64,000 nt of DNA, taken from Caenorhabditis elegans (taxonomy: Eukaryota; Nematoda; Chromadorea; Rhabditida; Rhabditidae). This document shows positions 21,301 through 36,300 of this stretch, one piece after another. Numbering within the stretch: position 1 is the stretch's first letter; each line of letters begins with the position of its first letter. Made by a program: the position numbers and the translations under genes. The DNA lies in contig NC_003282.8 in NCBI RefSeq assembly GCF_000002985.6, forward strand, positions 1,550,001 through 1,614,000, in the 5' to 3' direction. A model generated the notes under the pieces. It was not told the origin of the DNA, did not search any database, and worked only from the letters and a program-made list of their open reading frames with translations.

Positions 21301-24300
21301 TAAAAACATTTTTTACAGGATTTTTGTATAGCTTAACTTTTTCGCATTTTTTAGTAAAATTTACGAAAAAACTCTGCATTTTAAGCAAAATTCTATGGTT
21401 TTCGCAAATTTTCCGTAGTTTTTGACATATTTTTTTACGGTGAAAAAAAAATTTCAAAGAGTAAAAATCTGTAAAATCTGAATTTCGGCAAGATTTTGTG
21501 AGAATTTGGGTATTTTCGTAGATTTTTTAGCTTGTTTTTCTATGTTTTTAGGTAAAAAAAGGATTTTTACACAGAAAATAACTAAAAAACTGAGTTTTCA
21601 GCCACTTTTATCAAAATTTTGTGGTTTTCGAAACTTTTCCTGAGTTCTTAAAACGATTTTTTGACAATTTGAATGATTTTTTTTAATTGATTTTTGAATT
21701 TTTTCTTGATAATTTTGGTGAAAAATAGTTTTTTGTGTGGTTTTCGTGAATTTTCGGCAATTTTTTTTTTCAACCAAGTTTTGACAATTCCAATTTATTT
21801 TATAGAATAGCGATATTTTGGCATTTTTCTGAAATTTTTGCTATTGTCGGTGAAATTTCATGCGTTTTCCCCGGTTTTTTGAGGCAATTTTTTGTATTTT
21901 TTTAAACAAAAAGTACTCTTTTAAACTTTTAAACTTTTTTAATCGTTGAAATTCGAATTAAAAAAAATTTTTTTGAAGATTTTCGACAAAATAGGTAATT
22001 TTCAGGCAATTTTCACGTTTTTTCGGCGAATTTTTCCAACTTTTCGCGGTTTTGACGATTTTTTTTTGAGTTTTTTTAAAGCGAAAACCCTAATTTTAAA
22101 GAAAAAACGAACCATCTTGGATGATATCCTCCCACGTTTCGAATATATGCTTTTCCACATACATTCCAGCACAATGGAGCAGTGAGAGCTTGATTTTGTG
22201 CAGCTTAAATGGTACAACGTATTGAAGAAGCAACTCTTGCAGTGAAAGAATCGGCCCATCGAGTTTTCTGACGAATTCCTGATTTCGAGCCGACGCCGAC
22301 GCCGAGCAGCCGAGAGCATCTTTAATTCTCATTTGAACATTTGCCACGTCGAGCCGATCACGGAGCTCATCAATATTTGTAGTTACAGTTGAATCCTTAC
22401 AAGATTGAGCACATAGAATTGCGTGGGAGAGGTAGGCGCATCGTTGGGTCAAACCCATTTTCCAGCTGCAAATTTTGAGAATTTTCAATTTAGAATAATT
22501 TTTTTTTAAAACATCAACTTTTTTCGCAAAAAAATAAACATTTTCTAATTTTTCAAAAAAAAAATGGGAAAAGCGAATTTTTTCAAAAAATACCACTCTT
22601 TTTTTTCAAAACCACTCAATTTACATTGTTATTTCAATAAAACCTGTAAATTTCAATTTTTAAATGTGGAGTACCGAAATGTGTGATACTTTGCTTTTTT
22701 AGACCAAAATTGGTCCAAAACTACCGAATTTCCTAATGAGACGTTCTGAAAATTTCCCAAAAAAAAAGTTATGGCGGTTCAATGTTCGGCAAAATAAGGC
22801 TCATTTGCAGCTAAAATCGAAATTTTTTCCAACTTCTCGGTGTTGCAACGTCTGGAACCTAACTTTTATTTATTCATCACTTTTTTAATAAATATTGTGG
22901 TCTTTGAGTGAGCGTTTATTCGTTGATTTAAGCACATTTATGGTCTTTGTGGCACAAATAAAAGTTACATTTTGTGCCCCAAAGACTATAAATGTACTTA
23001 AATCAACGAATAAACGCCCAATCAAAGACCACAATATTTATTTAAAAGTGATGAATAAATAAAAATTAGGTTCCAGGCGTTGCGACACCGAGAAGTTGGA
23101 AAAAATTTCGATTTTAGCTGCAAATGGGCCCTATTTTGCTGAACTTTGAACCGACATAACTTTTTTTTGAGACATTTTCAGAGCGTCTCATTACGAAATT
23201 TGGTAGTTTTGGAACATTTTGGGTCTAAAAAAGCAAAGTATCACCTTTCGATACTCCACTTTTGAAAATTGAAATTTACATGTTTTTTCTAACAATGTAA
23301 ATTGAGTGGTTTTGAAAAAAAGAGTGGTATTTTTTGAAAAAATTCGCTTTTTCCATTTTTTTTTTTTGAAAAATTAGAAAATGTTTATTTTTTTGCGAAA
23401 AAAGTTGATGTTTTTTTTTAAATTATTCTATTTTTTACCGAAATTTGCGAAAACTTCAAAAAAATTTTTTTTCTTTTCTTCAAATAAATCTTTTTTAAGG
23501 AAAATTTCCCAAATTTTAAATATATTTTCGGAAAAACATTATGAAAAATTACTTTTTTGATACTTTTTCAAATTTTACAAAGTATTTCTTCAATTTGGGC
23601 AGAATCCCAAAAAAATTCTGTGGGGGGCACAATTTTTCAAAATTTTCTACAGCATTTTGTGATTTTTAAAAAATAATTTTTCCCTAAAAATCTGAATTTT
23701 TTAAAGCAATTTTTTCAAACTTACAGGAATTTTGTACAGAAAAGTCAAGAATATAGAAAAAAAATCGATTTTTTCGCTTGTTTCGAAGTATTTATTTTTG
23801 TGAAAATTAAAAAAAAAAAACTAAAATTTACATTTTTTGAAGCAGAAATAATGTATTATCTAAAGCTTCTCTGAAAAATGTCAAATTCTTAAAATTTGTT
23901 CAATTTTTTAAATTTTACATCAATTTTGTATGACAATTTTCAGATAAAAATATTCCCAATTTTCGAGTTTTTCCCAGAAAAAGGCAACTTTTTTGAATTT
24001 TTCAGCAAAAATATTTCAATTGTTAAACTTCCTGTACTGATTCCGATTCATTTCATATAGGAAATAATTTCATCACAAATCTGTTCATTATATTTTATTC
24101 CGAAATTTGTGAAAACTTTTTAAAAAACAATTTTTTTTTCAAAATAAACCCTACAGTTTTCAGTTCAATTTCAGTTTTAAAAATGGAATTTTCAGATTTT
24201 CCATTTTTAATAAAAATTAAATTGTGATAAATAGAATTTTTCCAATTTTCTCGCAAAAATTACTGAAAATAGGGGAAAAAACGGACTTTGTGCCAGAAAA

Positions 24301-27300
24301 TAGTCTCTCGATTTATCTTTTAAAGTTACTCTTTCCGTTATTCTGCAAACATTTTTTCTGAAAAAAACCACCTCAAAACACGTTTTTCGCTGAAAAATCA
24401 TCATCATTTAAAGCTATTTTCAGGATTTTCTGACTTTTTGAAGAAAAAATACGGTAATTCTGAAAACTTCTATATGCTCAATAATTATTTTTAAAATTTA
24501 GTTTGCAAAAAAAAATCCTAATTTTTGGAGCGAAAATTATGGAATTTTTCAAAAGAGTATCGAGAAAGCGCCCGGAATTTCAATTTCTCTCCATTTTCGA
24601 TTAATTTATCACTTTTTAATTGAATTTTTCGTGTTAAATTTTTTTTTTGAAGATTTTCACTGAAAAATCTCTAAAATATATGATTTTTTGTGTGATTTCT
24701 CCTCCACACTAACTTATCATTTTCAGCCAATTTGCTCAAAAGCCTTGCGGCTTTATCATAATTTCCGCTCTTCTCATAGAACCTCCACAACAGATCGAAA
24801 TATTTTTGCCCGCGGCCAGCGTTGATCTCCTGTACCAGGAAGAACTCGATAAACGGAGATTTGCTCTGTAGAATCACATTCGTCTTGTTCTTCGTCAGCA
24901 ACCATCGGAAGACGGCTGCGTGGGCGAGTTGATCGTCTGAATTGAGTACTGCATTGATCATAAGATCTCGGTTGACTGCAGTGTCACGTGGCACTTCTGA
25001 TGTCGCTTCGTCTTCTAATTTGTCCAATACATCGGTTATTACTCTGTAAATTGATAAAAAATTTTTGGAAGTTTTTACGTTGAACACTGCAACTTTTTCC
25101 TCACGAGGGACGAGGAAAAGTGGTTTCTAGGCCATGGCCGAGGGGCCGACAAGTTTCAGCGGCTATTTATCTTGCTTTGTTTTCCGCCTGTTTTCTTTTG
25201 TTTTTCATCGATTTTTTTCGTTTTTTCTTAATAAAACTGATTAATAAATATTTTTTGCAGATGCTAAAACAATTTCCAAGTTAAAAAATTATGTATTCAG
25301 TCGGCAAGCAGCGGTGAAATTGGGCAATGTAAAATGATGGATTACGGGAATACAAAACCTAAATTTTTTTTGAAACATGATACATATGCTGCTTAGATGC
25401 TGAAACTACCTGATTTTCATAACGAGACCGCTGAAAAAGTTTTGAGGTTTCCAAAATTCAACTTTTTTGGTGAAAAAGTCGAGATTTTCGCACAAAAAGT
25501 TGAATTTTGAAAACCTCAAAACTTTTTCAGCGGTCTCGTTATGAAAATCAGGTAATTTCAGCATCTAATCATCATATGTATCATGTTTCAGAAAAAGTTT
25601 AGGTTTTGTATTCCCGTAATCCATCATATTACAATGCCCACTTTCACCGCTGCTTGCCCACTGAATACATAATTTTTTTACTTGGAAATTGTTTTAGCAT
25701 CTGCAAAAAATATTCATTTATCAGTTTTAATAAGAAAAAATGGGACAAAGCTGTGAAAAACAAAAGAAAACAGACGGAAAACAAAGCAAGATAAATGGCC
25801 GCTGAAACTTGTCGGCCCCTCGACCATGGCCTTAGTGATCAAAGAGCTAAATATTTTATTTTGAATTAAAGATTTTGCTTCAATGCTTCAAAATATCCAA
25901 AATAGTCTCAAATTAAGAAAATCCAGAAAAAAACGAAAAAAAATCACGAAAGAATGAAAAATGCAACCTTTAAAAACGTGATATTTAAATTTTGGCTAAA
26001 TTTCCTCCAAAATAAGATCAGCATCTTCCAACTCCGCCCACTCCATCTGATTGGTTCAAAAGTGAGTGGGCGTAGCAAATCGCTGATTGGTTCGGGAGTT
26101 CTCATTTTGGATGAAATTTAGCCAAAAATCCGTATTGACCGTTTTTTTCGCGTGGTTGTTTTTTCTATTAGGTTTTGAAAAAGTTTATTTGATACTGTTT
26201 TCTTTTTTTTTTAACCGAATTCATCATTCACATTTTTACAAGAACACAAAATTCCGAAAAATGCGTATTGCACAACATATTTGACGCGGAAAATATCCCG
26301 TAGCGAAAACTACAGTAATTCTCTAACTGACTACTGTAACGCTTGTGTCAATTTACGGGCTCAAATGGATTAAAATCATATACTTATCGATGAAATATTG
26401 AAAATTGAATTTAAGCAAAAAATGAGAATCATTCGAAAAAAAAATTAATTTCAATCAATTGAGCCCCCGTAAATCGACACAACAGAGGCTACAGTAGTCA
26501 TTTAGAGAATTACTGTAGCTTTCGCTACGGGATATTTTGCGCGTCAAATATGTTGCAAAATACACACGTTCAGAGAACTTTGTCAATAACACAATCGATA
26601 TCACAAAAGTCTAATTAATTACAAAAACGTTAATTTACTAATTGCAATTTTTCCATAAGGTCTTTGTTATAAAATAATGGATTAATGGAAACTTTAATGG
26701 AAAAATTCCGTTTTTTTTAATAAATAAATACGCATAATGTTCTGTGTTAAAAAAAACTACTTTTGGCAAAGGATCTACAAATTTTGTTTGACAAAATATT
26801 CGTGTCACGAATTCGACATATATGATTTTCACAATTAAAACGCTGGAAATCTCTCTAAACTAGAACGTTCAGCTGGAAAATGCTACACTATAACCTCCAA
26901 AAACCCCAATTTTCCAGCTCAAAAACTATGAAAATTCCCGTTTTCTCCCTCCACTCTCACTGACCCCAAAAAACCATTATATTCCCACTTTCCCCTTCAA
27001 ACAGCGTCTTCCACTACTATCTATTACCTCTGACAATTCTTCCCAAACCGCCCAATAACAATAAAATCAATAAAACGCCAATAGTTATCATCATCACTGC
27101 GCGCGAGCGTTCGCACACACACACACACAAATACATCCCAATACCCACAGATTACTTCATTTTCTTTTATTTTCTCAATTTTTCACCTACTCCAAAACTA
27201 TGAGTTCCTACAATCATTATCATCATCATCAAATTTCCCACCAACAACAACAAGAAAATCAGCAAAAATGCTCGGAAAATGGTGGAAATTCCAGTGAAAA

Positions 27301-30300
27301 TGTACTCCGTCAGCTGATTTTTGTGTCGATTGAGAATAAGATGGAGGAGGAGAAGTCGGGTGTTCCGGCTGTGAATTATGCGAAGAAAGAGCCCGGAATG
27401 ACGAAAGATCAGCACATTATTCGTGTGAGGGATAGTGTTGAGGCAATGCTTCATTCAATTGAGGAACGCTTAACTGGTTAGTTTTTTTTTTTTTTTTTTA
27501 AAGTTTGTGCTCGTGTAGGCCCCATGGAGAAGTGGATATTATGGTTTTTGGCGTAAACGTTATTGTTATTGACAAAGTTCTCTGAACGTGTATTGGGCAA
27601 CATATTTGACGCGCAAAATATCCCGTAGCGAAAGCTACAGTAATTCTCTAAATGACTACTGTAGCGCTGTTGTGTCGATTTACGGGCTCAATTGATTGAA
27701 ATTAATTTTTTTTTTTCGAATGATTCTCATTTTTTTGCTTAAATTCAATATTTCATCGATAAGTAAATGATTTTTTTAATCCATTTGAGCCCGTAAATTG
27801 ACACAAGCGTTACAGTAGTCAGTTAGAGAATTACTGTAGTTTTCGCTACGGGATATTTTCCGCGTCAAATATGTTGTGCAATACGCATTTTTCGGGATTT
27901 TGTGTTCTTGTAATAATGTGAATGATGAATTCGGTTAAAAAAAGAAAACAGTATCAAAATCGATTGTGGCCATTTTTGTAAAAATTAAAATCACCAATCA
28001 TTATATCTTATCTGTGCTGAAGTTTTCGGTTTTTGCCGGAGGAAAACCTAGCCCTGTTTCGGCAAACGGCAACTTTCAGGCACTATTTGAAGCTTTTTTG
28101 AAGCTTTTCAACAAAAATAAATGTGCGTTTGCCGAAAACTACCACATTTCGAAAAAAAAAATTACCTAGTTTCAGCTAAAATCTCCAATTTTGGTCACTG
28201 TTCTGTGTGTCTAATTATCATCATTTACTGCATAATTTGGTGATTTCTCTCATGTGTTATTTCGTTGATTAAGTCCAAAAATGGCACCTATCGTCTTTAA
28301 ATGTACATTATTAATCAACAAAATCAAATGAGATGTTATTACCAAATTATGAAATAAAGGATGATAATTTGGCACAGAAAAGTGACGACCAAAATTGTAT
28401 TGGAGATTTTAGCTAAAACCAATTTTCCAATTTTTTTTAAACCGAAACTTCGGAACCGCCATAAAATTTTTGTTGAGCAGTTTCATTACGAAATTCGTTC
28501 ATTTTAGCACATTTTGGGGTTATATGTGTCTTCAAAACTTTTCAAAAAAGAGAAAAAGTGGCAAAGAACTCGCAAATTCGGTTAAAAATCATAAATTCTC
28601 CACGAGGAATAATACACAGTTGAAATTACTTTTTTTTTTTTGTTAATTAGAATTTAGTTTTTGACGTTTTTCGGAGTGAAAAAAAGTAAAAATTCCGCAT
28701 TTTCAGGCAGAAAATTATGAGCTCACAATCAGTCAGAATCGTCGTGTCAACAAAGAAAAATTGGCTTTAAATATCACTTTTCACGTGTATTTCTCTTCTT
28801 TTTCCACCGTTTTTTTTTGTTGTATATTTGAAATTTTCAATGTGTCGTTTTTTTTTTGCCTGAAACTTTCGTTCAATAAAATTCAGAAGCATCAAAATTT
28901 TTGCTTGCAAGCTTCATTCAGATTCCAATCAATTTTCAGTGATATAAATGTGAAGTTTCGAATTTTCGCTCAAAAATTGTTTAGATTTTTTAAATTAAAA
29001 TTTTTAATTTTTAATTGTATAGTGTTTTAAGTTTTAACGTAAAATTTCAGACTGAATATTCAAATTTTCAAATTGAAAAATGTCTCGTTTGAGCAAATTT
29101 CGCTCAAAATCCTGAATTTTCAGCACATTTCCAATGAAAATTGGACACATTTCGCTACAATTTTCAGTGATAAATGTCGAACTTTCGCTTAAAAATGGTT
29201 TGTTAATTCCCGTTTTGAACGATTTTTAAAATCAATTTTTCTACTTTTTGAGCTAATTTCTCGTAATTTTATCAATTTTCGATATTTCGATCATTCGACA
29301 GTTTTCAATCTGAAAAATGTTCAATTTGAGCAAATTTAATTTTCATCAAACTTTTCAAAAAATCATGAACGTCTTGAAGTGAATTTTCTCGATCTTGAGC
29401 AATTTTTCAGTGAAATTGCACAAAATTTTCTCGATTCTTAAAGGTGGAGCAGCGTCAGTGGGGAATTGCTTTAAAACACGCCTATGGTACCACAATGACA
29501 GAATATCATGATAAAAAAATTCAAAAAATTTTTCTAAATTTTATATGATTTTTTGAAAATTAAAAAAATCTCAGTTTTTGCCTAATTCCTATTTGAATTA
29601 CCGCCAATTGAACTCGTTCGATGGAGCGCGCTTGCACGTTTTTAAATTGATTTATTTTATTTTTTGTTATTTTTCACCGATTTTTAATATTTTCGGTGTA
29701 TTTTTGCTTGAATTTTTCGATTAAAAAAGGACGCGCATACAGGCGTAAATCTGTGAAATTAATTAATTCAGGTGTGTCAAATCGTTTAAAAGCGTTACTT
29801 TTTCATTTTTACGCCTGTCAGCGTGCTTTTAAATCGAAAATTCAAGCAAAAATACACCAAAAACATTGAAAATCGTTGGAAAATAATAACAAAAAATAAA
29901 ATAAATAAGTTTAAAAACGTGCAAGCGCGCTCCATCGAACAAATCCAATTGGCGGAAATTCAAATAGGAATTAGGTGAAAACTGAGATTTTTTAAATTTT
30001 CAAAAAATCATATAAAATTTAGAAAATTTTTTTATCATGATATTCTGTCATTGTGGGGTACCGTAGGCATGTTTAAAAGCAGTTTCCACACTGACGCTAC
30101 TCCACTTTTAAAACATTTTTAGAAGTTTCTCGAGATTTACAGAAAGTTTCAAAAATTTTCAGTTTTCTCCAGAAGTTTCCAGAATATTCCAATAGTCCAC
30201 AGAACTTTCAATAGTTTTTTCAAAGCGTTATAAAAAAAGTTCAGAAAGTTTCAAAACTTATAGAGAAAGTTCCAGAAAATTTAAGCATTTACAGGGAAAT

Positions 30301-33300
30301 ACCCATAAATGTCTGGAACTTTTACAAAAATTCTGGAGCTTTCCTAATAAAAAATATTAAGCGATTCCAGAAATTTTTGACTAAAAATAAACTTTTCCAT
30401 CTTCTTTCTATTTTTCGTTTACCTATAACAATCCTCGCGCTTCTTCTCAGCACCCAACATTTCCGCATCCGATCCACTTCTTCCATGTTTGTACGCCAAC
30501 AGTGCCAACTGCTTCGGATCATCTTTAGCAGCTCTCAAGAGGCAAAGCTCCACAATTGGCTCATAATCCTCGACGCTTTCAGCGAGTTGTTGGCACGTTG
30601 AAGCCAAAACCACTTTTCCAATCGACTGTTTGAACATCTCCACAGCACTCTGCACCAATCTCCGACGTGCTGCTCCCGGTCCTTGCTTCCTGGCGGCTTC
30701 TAGTTGCTCCATGGCAAATGTCACACAGGCATCATCTTCAGAGTACAAGTTTGGGCACAGCTGTCGAAGGCTCTCCGAAAGGATCTTCGTACCCGCCTCA
30801 TCTCCCAGGAAATACTTGATCATTGCGCGAATCAGCTCAGCGTTGAGATTCGATCCATCTGACACCAAATGAGCCAGTTTTCGGGAGCTAAAGTTCGGCA
30901 GAAGCTGGGGATTCATTCCAGATGAGATTGCAGTCAGATTGTACTCGTAGGCCAGAAGCCATAGCGAAAGGGTCTCCAGTGTGGCGTCGATTAGCTTTCG
31001 GAGGCCTGCAAACATTGAAGAATTGTAAAATTGCTTTAAAAAATGCTTTCTTCGATTTTCGTGAAAATTGGAAAATTCATTTTCGATTTTTTAACAAATT
31101 TCAATATTTTTTTTTATTATTTTCCAATCCCAACTCCAATTATTTGTTTTTCAATAAAAAAACCGGAAAATACAGAATTTTCCGATTTTTCTGTTGGATT
31201 TTCGCAAAAGTGTGGATACATCTCAATTTCGACTATTTGTTTTAAATATTTCGGTGCTTTTTTTTGTTAACCTTTTGATAATTTCACTTAAAAAAAATAA
31301 TTGATTTTACGAGAAACTTTTGTCATTTTTATAAAGTTTTTTTTTTGAGATAAACTAATTTTTTTTCTATTTTTGGGTAAAAAGTTTTTTTTTGGTAAAA
31401 AATTTTTTGAAAAAATTAAAATCAACCAATAATCTCGAAATTTAAGATAAAATTATTTAAAATCGAATTTTTTAGAAAATTAAAAAAAAAACGGTTTTTC
31501 AAAGTTTTTTTTTGTTTTCCGGATAATAATTTTTGATTTTTATCAAATTTCCGACAATTTTCGTGGAATTTATTCTTTAATTTTCGGCGGCAATTTCATT
31601 ATCAAAAAATCTGTTTTTTTCTCGATTTAAATTAATTAATTTCTAGAGTTCCAATTTTTTGTTTCAACTTTTCGGGAAGAAACTTGATTGAAAAAACTGA
31701 TTGAAAAAATTTGACTGAAAAATCCTGAAAAATCACTTTTTTTAAGGGAAAAATTTTTAAAAATTGAGATTGAATGACCACCAAAACTTATTTGAAATCG
31801 AATATTTTTTTAGAAATAATTTCTTGTCATTTTTCTTCATTTTTTTGGAAAAAAACTATTTTCGATTTTTGAGAATATTTCAACGTCGAAAAAAAATTAA
31901 ATGAAATTTCGAAAAAAATTCCTTGAATAATTAAAAACACCTAATAGTCGAGAAATTTGATACAAAATTTTCCGATTTTTTTTTTAACGGATTTAGAACA
32001 AAAAAAACCCCCATTTTTCTAGCAAAAAAAATAGAGAAAATTATTTGAAATCGAATTTTTCAAAAAAAAAAAAAAAAACGGTTTTTTCTCAATATTTTTT
32101 TTGTTTTCCGGATAATAATTTTTGATTTTTATCAAATTTCCGTCATTCTTCAATTTTTCAATATTAGGTCTCCAAATAAGTTCCGGGTCAAAAATCATAA
32201 CTTTTTTTGCCTTTTATCGATTTTTTTGAAACTTTGGGAATTTATGTTATCAACTATGACCTTTCATTTTGAAATGGTCACAAAAATTTTTGACCACCCG
32301 GAGTGCCCTAACTCGAAGCCAATTTTTTCAAGCACTTTTCTGATCTCGCTTTTTTGCAGCTTTGAACTAAGGTTTGTGTGCGGATTTTACTTTGTTTAGA
32401 ATACATCGTAAGAAATCAACAAAAGTTTGGAAAAAATTTTTTTTTGGTTGGTCGTCAAAAAAACTTCAAAAAATTTTTTTTTCGAAAGTTTTTGATTTTT
32501 AGTATAAAAATGATGTAACCATGTGTAAACTATTTTTAAACATACAAAACATTTGAGTTTGAAATTTGGAATTCGAGAAATACTCAAAAAACTCAAAAAT
32601 TCTTCGAAAAATTTTTTTTCCAAAATTTTGTTGTTTTCTTACAATGTATTCTAAACAAAGTAAAATCCGCATATAAACCTCAATTCAAAGCTGCAAAGAA
32701 GCGAGATCAGAAAAATGCTTGAAAAAATTGGCTTCGAGTTAGGGCACTCCGGGTGGTCAAAAATTTTTGTGACCATTTCAAAATGAAAGGTCATAGTTGA
32801 TAACATAAATTCCCACAGTTTCAAAAAAATCGATACACAGCGAACAAAGTTATGATTTTTGACCCGGAACTTATTTGGAGACCTAATAATTCCGATTTTT
32901 GAAAATTAATTTTCGATTTTCCACGAATCGAAAATCGAACCTATAAGTGAGTGTCGTTCCAATGATGTAGCCTCATGATTGAGACGATCAGTCATATTCG
33001 ATGAATATCCATTGAATTCCATCATCGGTACAAGACGATAGTCATCCATAAGTCTTGCAAGCTTCTGTATCTCTTCTTTCAGTGATTGAATCGATTCGGG
33101 CTCAAATGTAATTGTTAACTGTTTTCCGTTGAGCACTTCACAGATTGTATCATTCCAAACTGGAGCAACTAGACGTGAGAAATAATAGAAAAGAGCATCG
33201 TGACGTCGTGATGGTGACATTCTCATGTTTCCGTTGTGATGCCCTGATGCCATTGACATGTCCACTGAAAATTTTGGGGCGATTTTTTCGAATTTTTTGA

Positions 33301-36300
33301 AAATTTCCAATTTGTTTCACGCACTGCAACTTTTTCCTCACGAGGGACGAGGAAAAGTGGTTTCTAGGCCATGGCCGAGGGACCGACAAGTTTCAGCGGC
33401 CATTTATCTTGCTTTGTTTTCCGCCTGTTTTCTTTCGTTTTTCACAGCTTTTTCCCGTTTTTTCTTATTAAAACTGATAAATAAATATTTTTTGCAGATG
33501 CTAAAACAATTTCCAAGTAAAACTATTATGTATTCAGTGGACAAGCAGCGGTGAAAGTGGGCATTGTAATATGATGGATTACGGGAATACAAAACCTAAA
33601 CTTTTTCTGAAACATGATACATATGATGCTTAAATGCTGAAATTGCCTGATTTTCATAACGAGACCGCTGAAAAAGTTTTGAGGTTTTCAAAATTCAACT
33701 TTGTGTGCGAAATTCTCGACTTTTTCACCAAAAAAGTTGAATTGTGAAAACCTCAAAACTTTTTCAGCGGTCTCGTCATGAAAATCAGGTAGTTTCAGCA
33801 TCTAAGCATCATATGTATCATGTTTCAGAAAAAGTTTAGGTTTTGTATTCCCGTAATCCATCATATTACAATGCCCACTTTCACCGCTGTTTGCCCACTG
33901 AATACATAATTTTTTTACTTGGAAATTGTTTTAGCATCTGCAAAAAATATTTATTTATTAGTTTTAATAAGAAAAAACGGGAAAAAGCTGTGAAAAACGA
34001 AAGAAAACAGGCGGAAAACAAAGCAAGATAAATGGCCGCTGAAACTTGTCGGCCCCACGGCCATGGCCTAGAAACCACTTTTCCTCGTCCCTCGCGAGGA
34101 AAAAGTTGCAGTGTCGTTGAAAAAAAACTAATTTAAGTTTGCCCCTCGGCCATGGCCTAGAAAGTTTTTTAAAGGAATTTTTCTCGATATTGATAAAAAA
34201 TAAAAGTTTTCGTTTTTTTTCCAATTTTTCGGTTTTGCTTAAAAAACCCGAAAATGGCCTTTAAGAACTTTATGATTTTCCGCATAAAAAGAGCCAAAAC
34301 TTCAAGAATTTTTCCGCAAAAATAAGTTTTTCTAAAAATTTCCAATCACTTACACATCGGAGAAAACGGAGAACTAAAATGAGCCTGCGGCGGAGCTCCT
34401 CCAGCATTTCCATTTCTTCCATCAGTTCTCGGAGTCGATGAGAGTAACGGTGTCTTCATTCGATGCCTCCATTCAGCCATACTACTATCATTTGGTGACC
34501 ATGACGTCGTCGTCGATTGATCGAGCATTCGTTGCTGCTCATTTTCAACAATTTCCGGCGCTTCTTTCAGACTATACAGAATTTGTTCGGCTTTTCCACG
34601 GATTCGTTCGTCGATCGGCGCGTCTGAAGTCAAAATTCGAAACGCCAGACAGAGCATTTCTGTTGAGCCGAGCTTCTGCCACAGCTGCAACGTGGCATTT
34701 CCCTCGACACCACCGTCGAATAGAGCTTCGCGAAGAGCATCCACAGCGTTGACATGGGTGAATTCAAAGACTCCTTCGTTGGAGCACACCAAAAGCTTTT
34801 GGTTTCCTGATTCCAATTGTGACCTGGAAAATTGGAGTATTAAAGTATTTTTCTGAGTTGATTTTGAAGTTTTTAACTTTGTCTTTTTTTTGGTTTTTCA
34901 TTTAAAAAAATGCTGCGGAATTTAGAGAATTTTCCTCAAAAATGAAGAATTTTTTATATTTTCCGCTTTTTTTTTGGGACTATTGCCTTGCAATTTGGCG
35001 GTTTTCAACCGACTTATTGTAATTTTGATTAGAATTTTGAGAGAGATTTCTTGCACAGTTTTAGGCAAAAAAGTCGATTTTAGACAATTTTCACTGTTTT
35101 TTTTTCTGTTTTTTTCGAAAAGAAAGAAAATGATTGGTTTTTTTTTTGTTGAATCTTCGTAAAAATTCAGTTTCACAGTTCAAGCGACCTGGAACATTGG
35201 AGTTTTTTGGGGATTTTGGGGATTTTTGGAGATTTCAGGGTTAATTTTTTAAGATTTTATTGGAAAAATGCTAAAAATAGTATTTCTAAGCGATTTTGAG
35301 GAGTATTATTAAAAACTTTTAAATTATAATTTTGAGATATTTTGCACTGTTTTAGGGAAAAATTTTATTCTAGACAATTTTCAGTGATTATTTCTAATTT
35401 TTTAGTGAAAAATTGCGGAACTTTCCTCCAAAAAATGTAGAAGTTCGACATTTTTAGAAAATTAAACTGTAAAACCGAAATTATAAAATTTCAGTTTTAC
35501 AGTTTAATTTTTTTCCATTTTTTCTTCAATTTTAGCCAAAAACTTTGCGATTTTTCGAGCTAAAAATAAGAAAAAAAGAAGTTTTTTTTCAGTCTCCAAC
35601 GGCAGATTTTTGTGCAATTTCAGCCAAAAATCTCGCGAACTTCAAATTTTTCACTCAAAAATCCGCAATTTTACCTAAAATACGAGTGTGGATGTACTCG
35701 ATCAACCAAGTGTCGTGGCGGTGGACGTGACTTCACTTTACATCTGGAAACCGTTTCAATCTCCCAAACGTGTCCACTAATATCACATTCGGTGGTGGAT
35801 TCGACGAAAAACTGAGAAGATGGGTAGAAAAAGTTGGAAAATGCAAAGATCGTGTTCCGGTTGGCGGTGGCCATGGCGCAAATTGCTGAAAATTCAGATT
35901 TATGTAAAAATTGGCCTAAAATTTAGCCAATTTTTCAAGTTGAAAATGTAAAATTTTCAATTTAGATTTTTTGGGTCCATTTTAAGTAACAACCTAAAGT
36001 TTTCATAATTTTTGACACGTTTCCGTTAAATTTTGAGTTCTCCGCCGGAGAAACAACAGCAAACCCGGAAGCGCGGTCGCCCGACCGCTCTTGAATTGCT
36101 CACTACCCGTGTTGAAGAATTGGAAAAGGAAAATTCGAGCTTGAGAACCTTCCGTACCGCCGCTGAAAGCAGATGTCGTGCTCTGGAGAGCAAACAATCG
36201 GAACTCTTCCAAACCGTCGAGCAGCTCAAGGAAGTTGTTGCCAAGCTCACGAACGAATGCTCTGCCCGTGTTACCTCCAATTTGCCCGCTCCACGCCTGT

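Noticed and set aside
28761..29030. 89-codon Phe-rich ORF in npp-8 intron 9
   Set aside because: It comes from poly-T sequence, with no promoter-like leader, splice context or recognisable motif.
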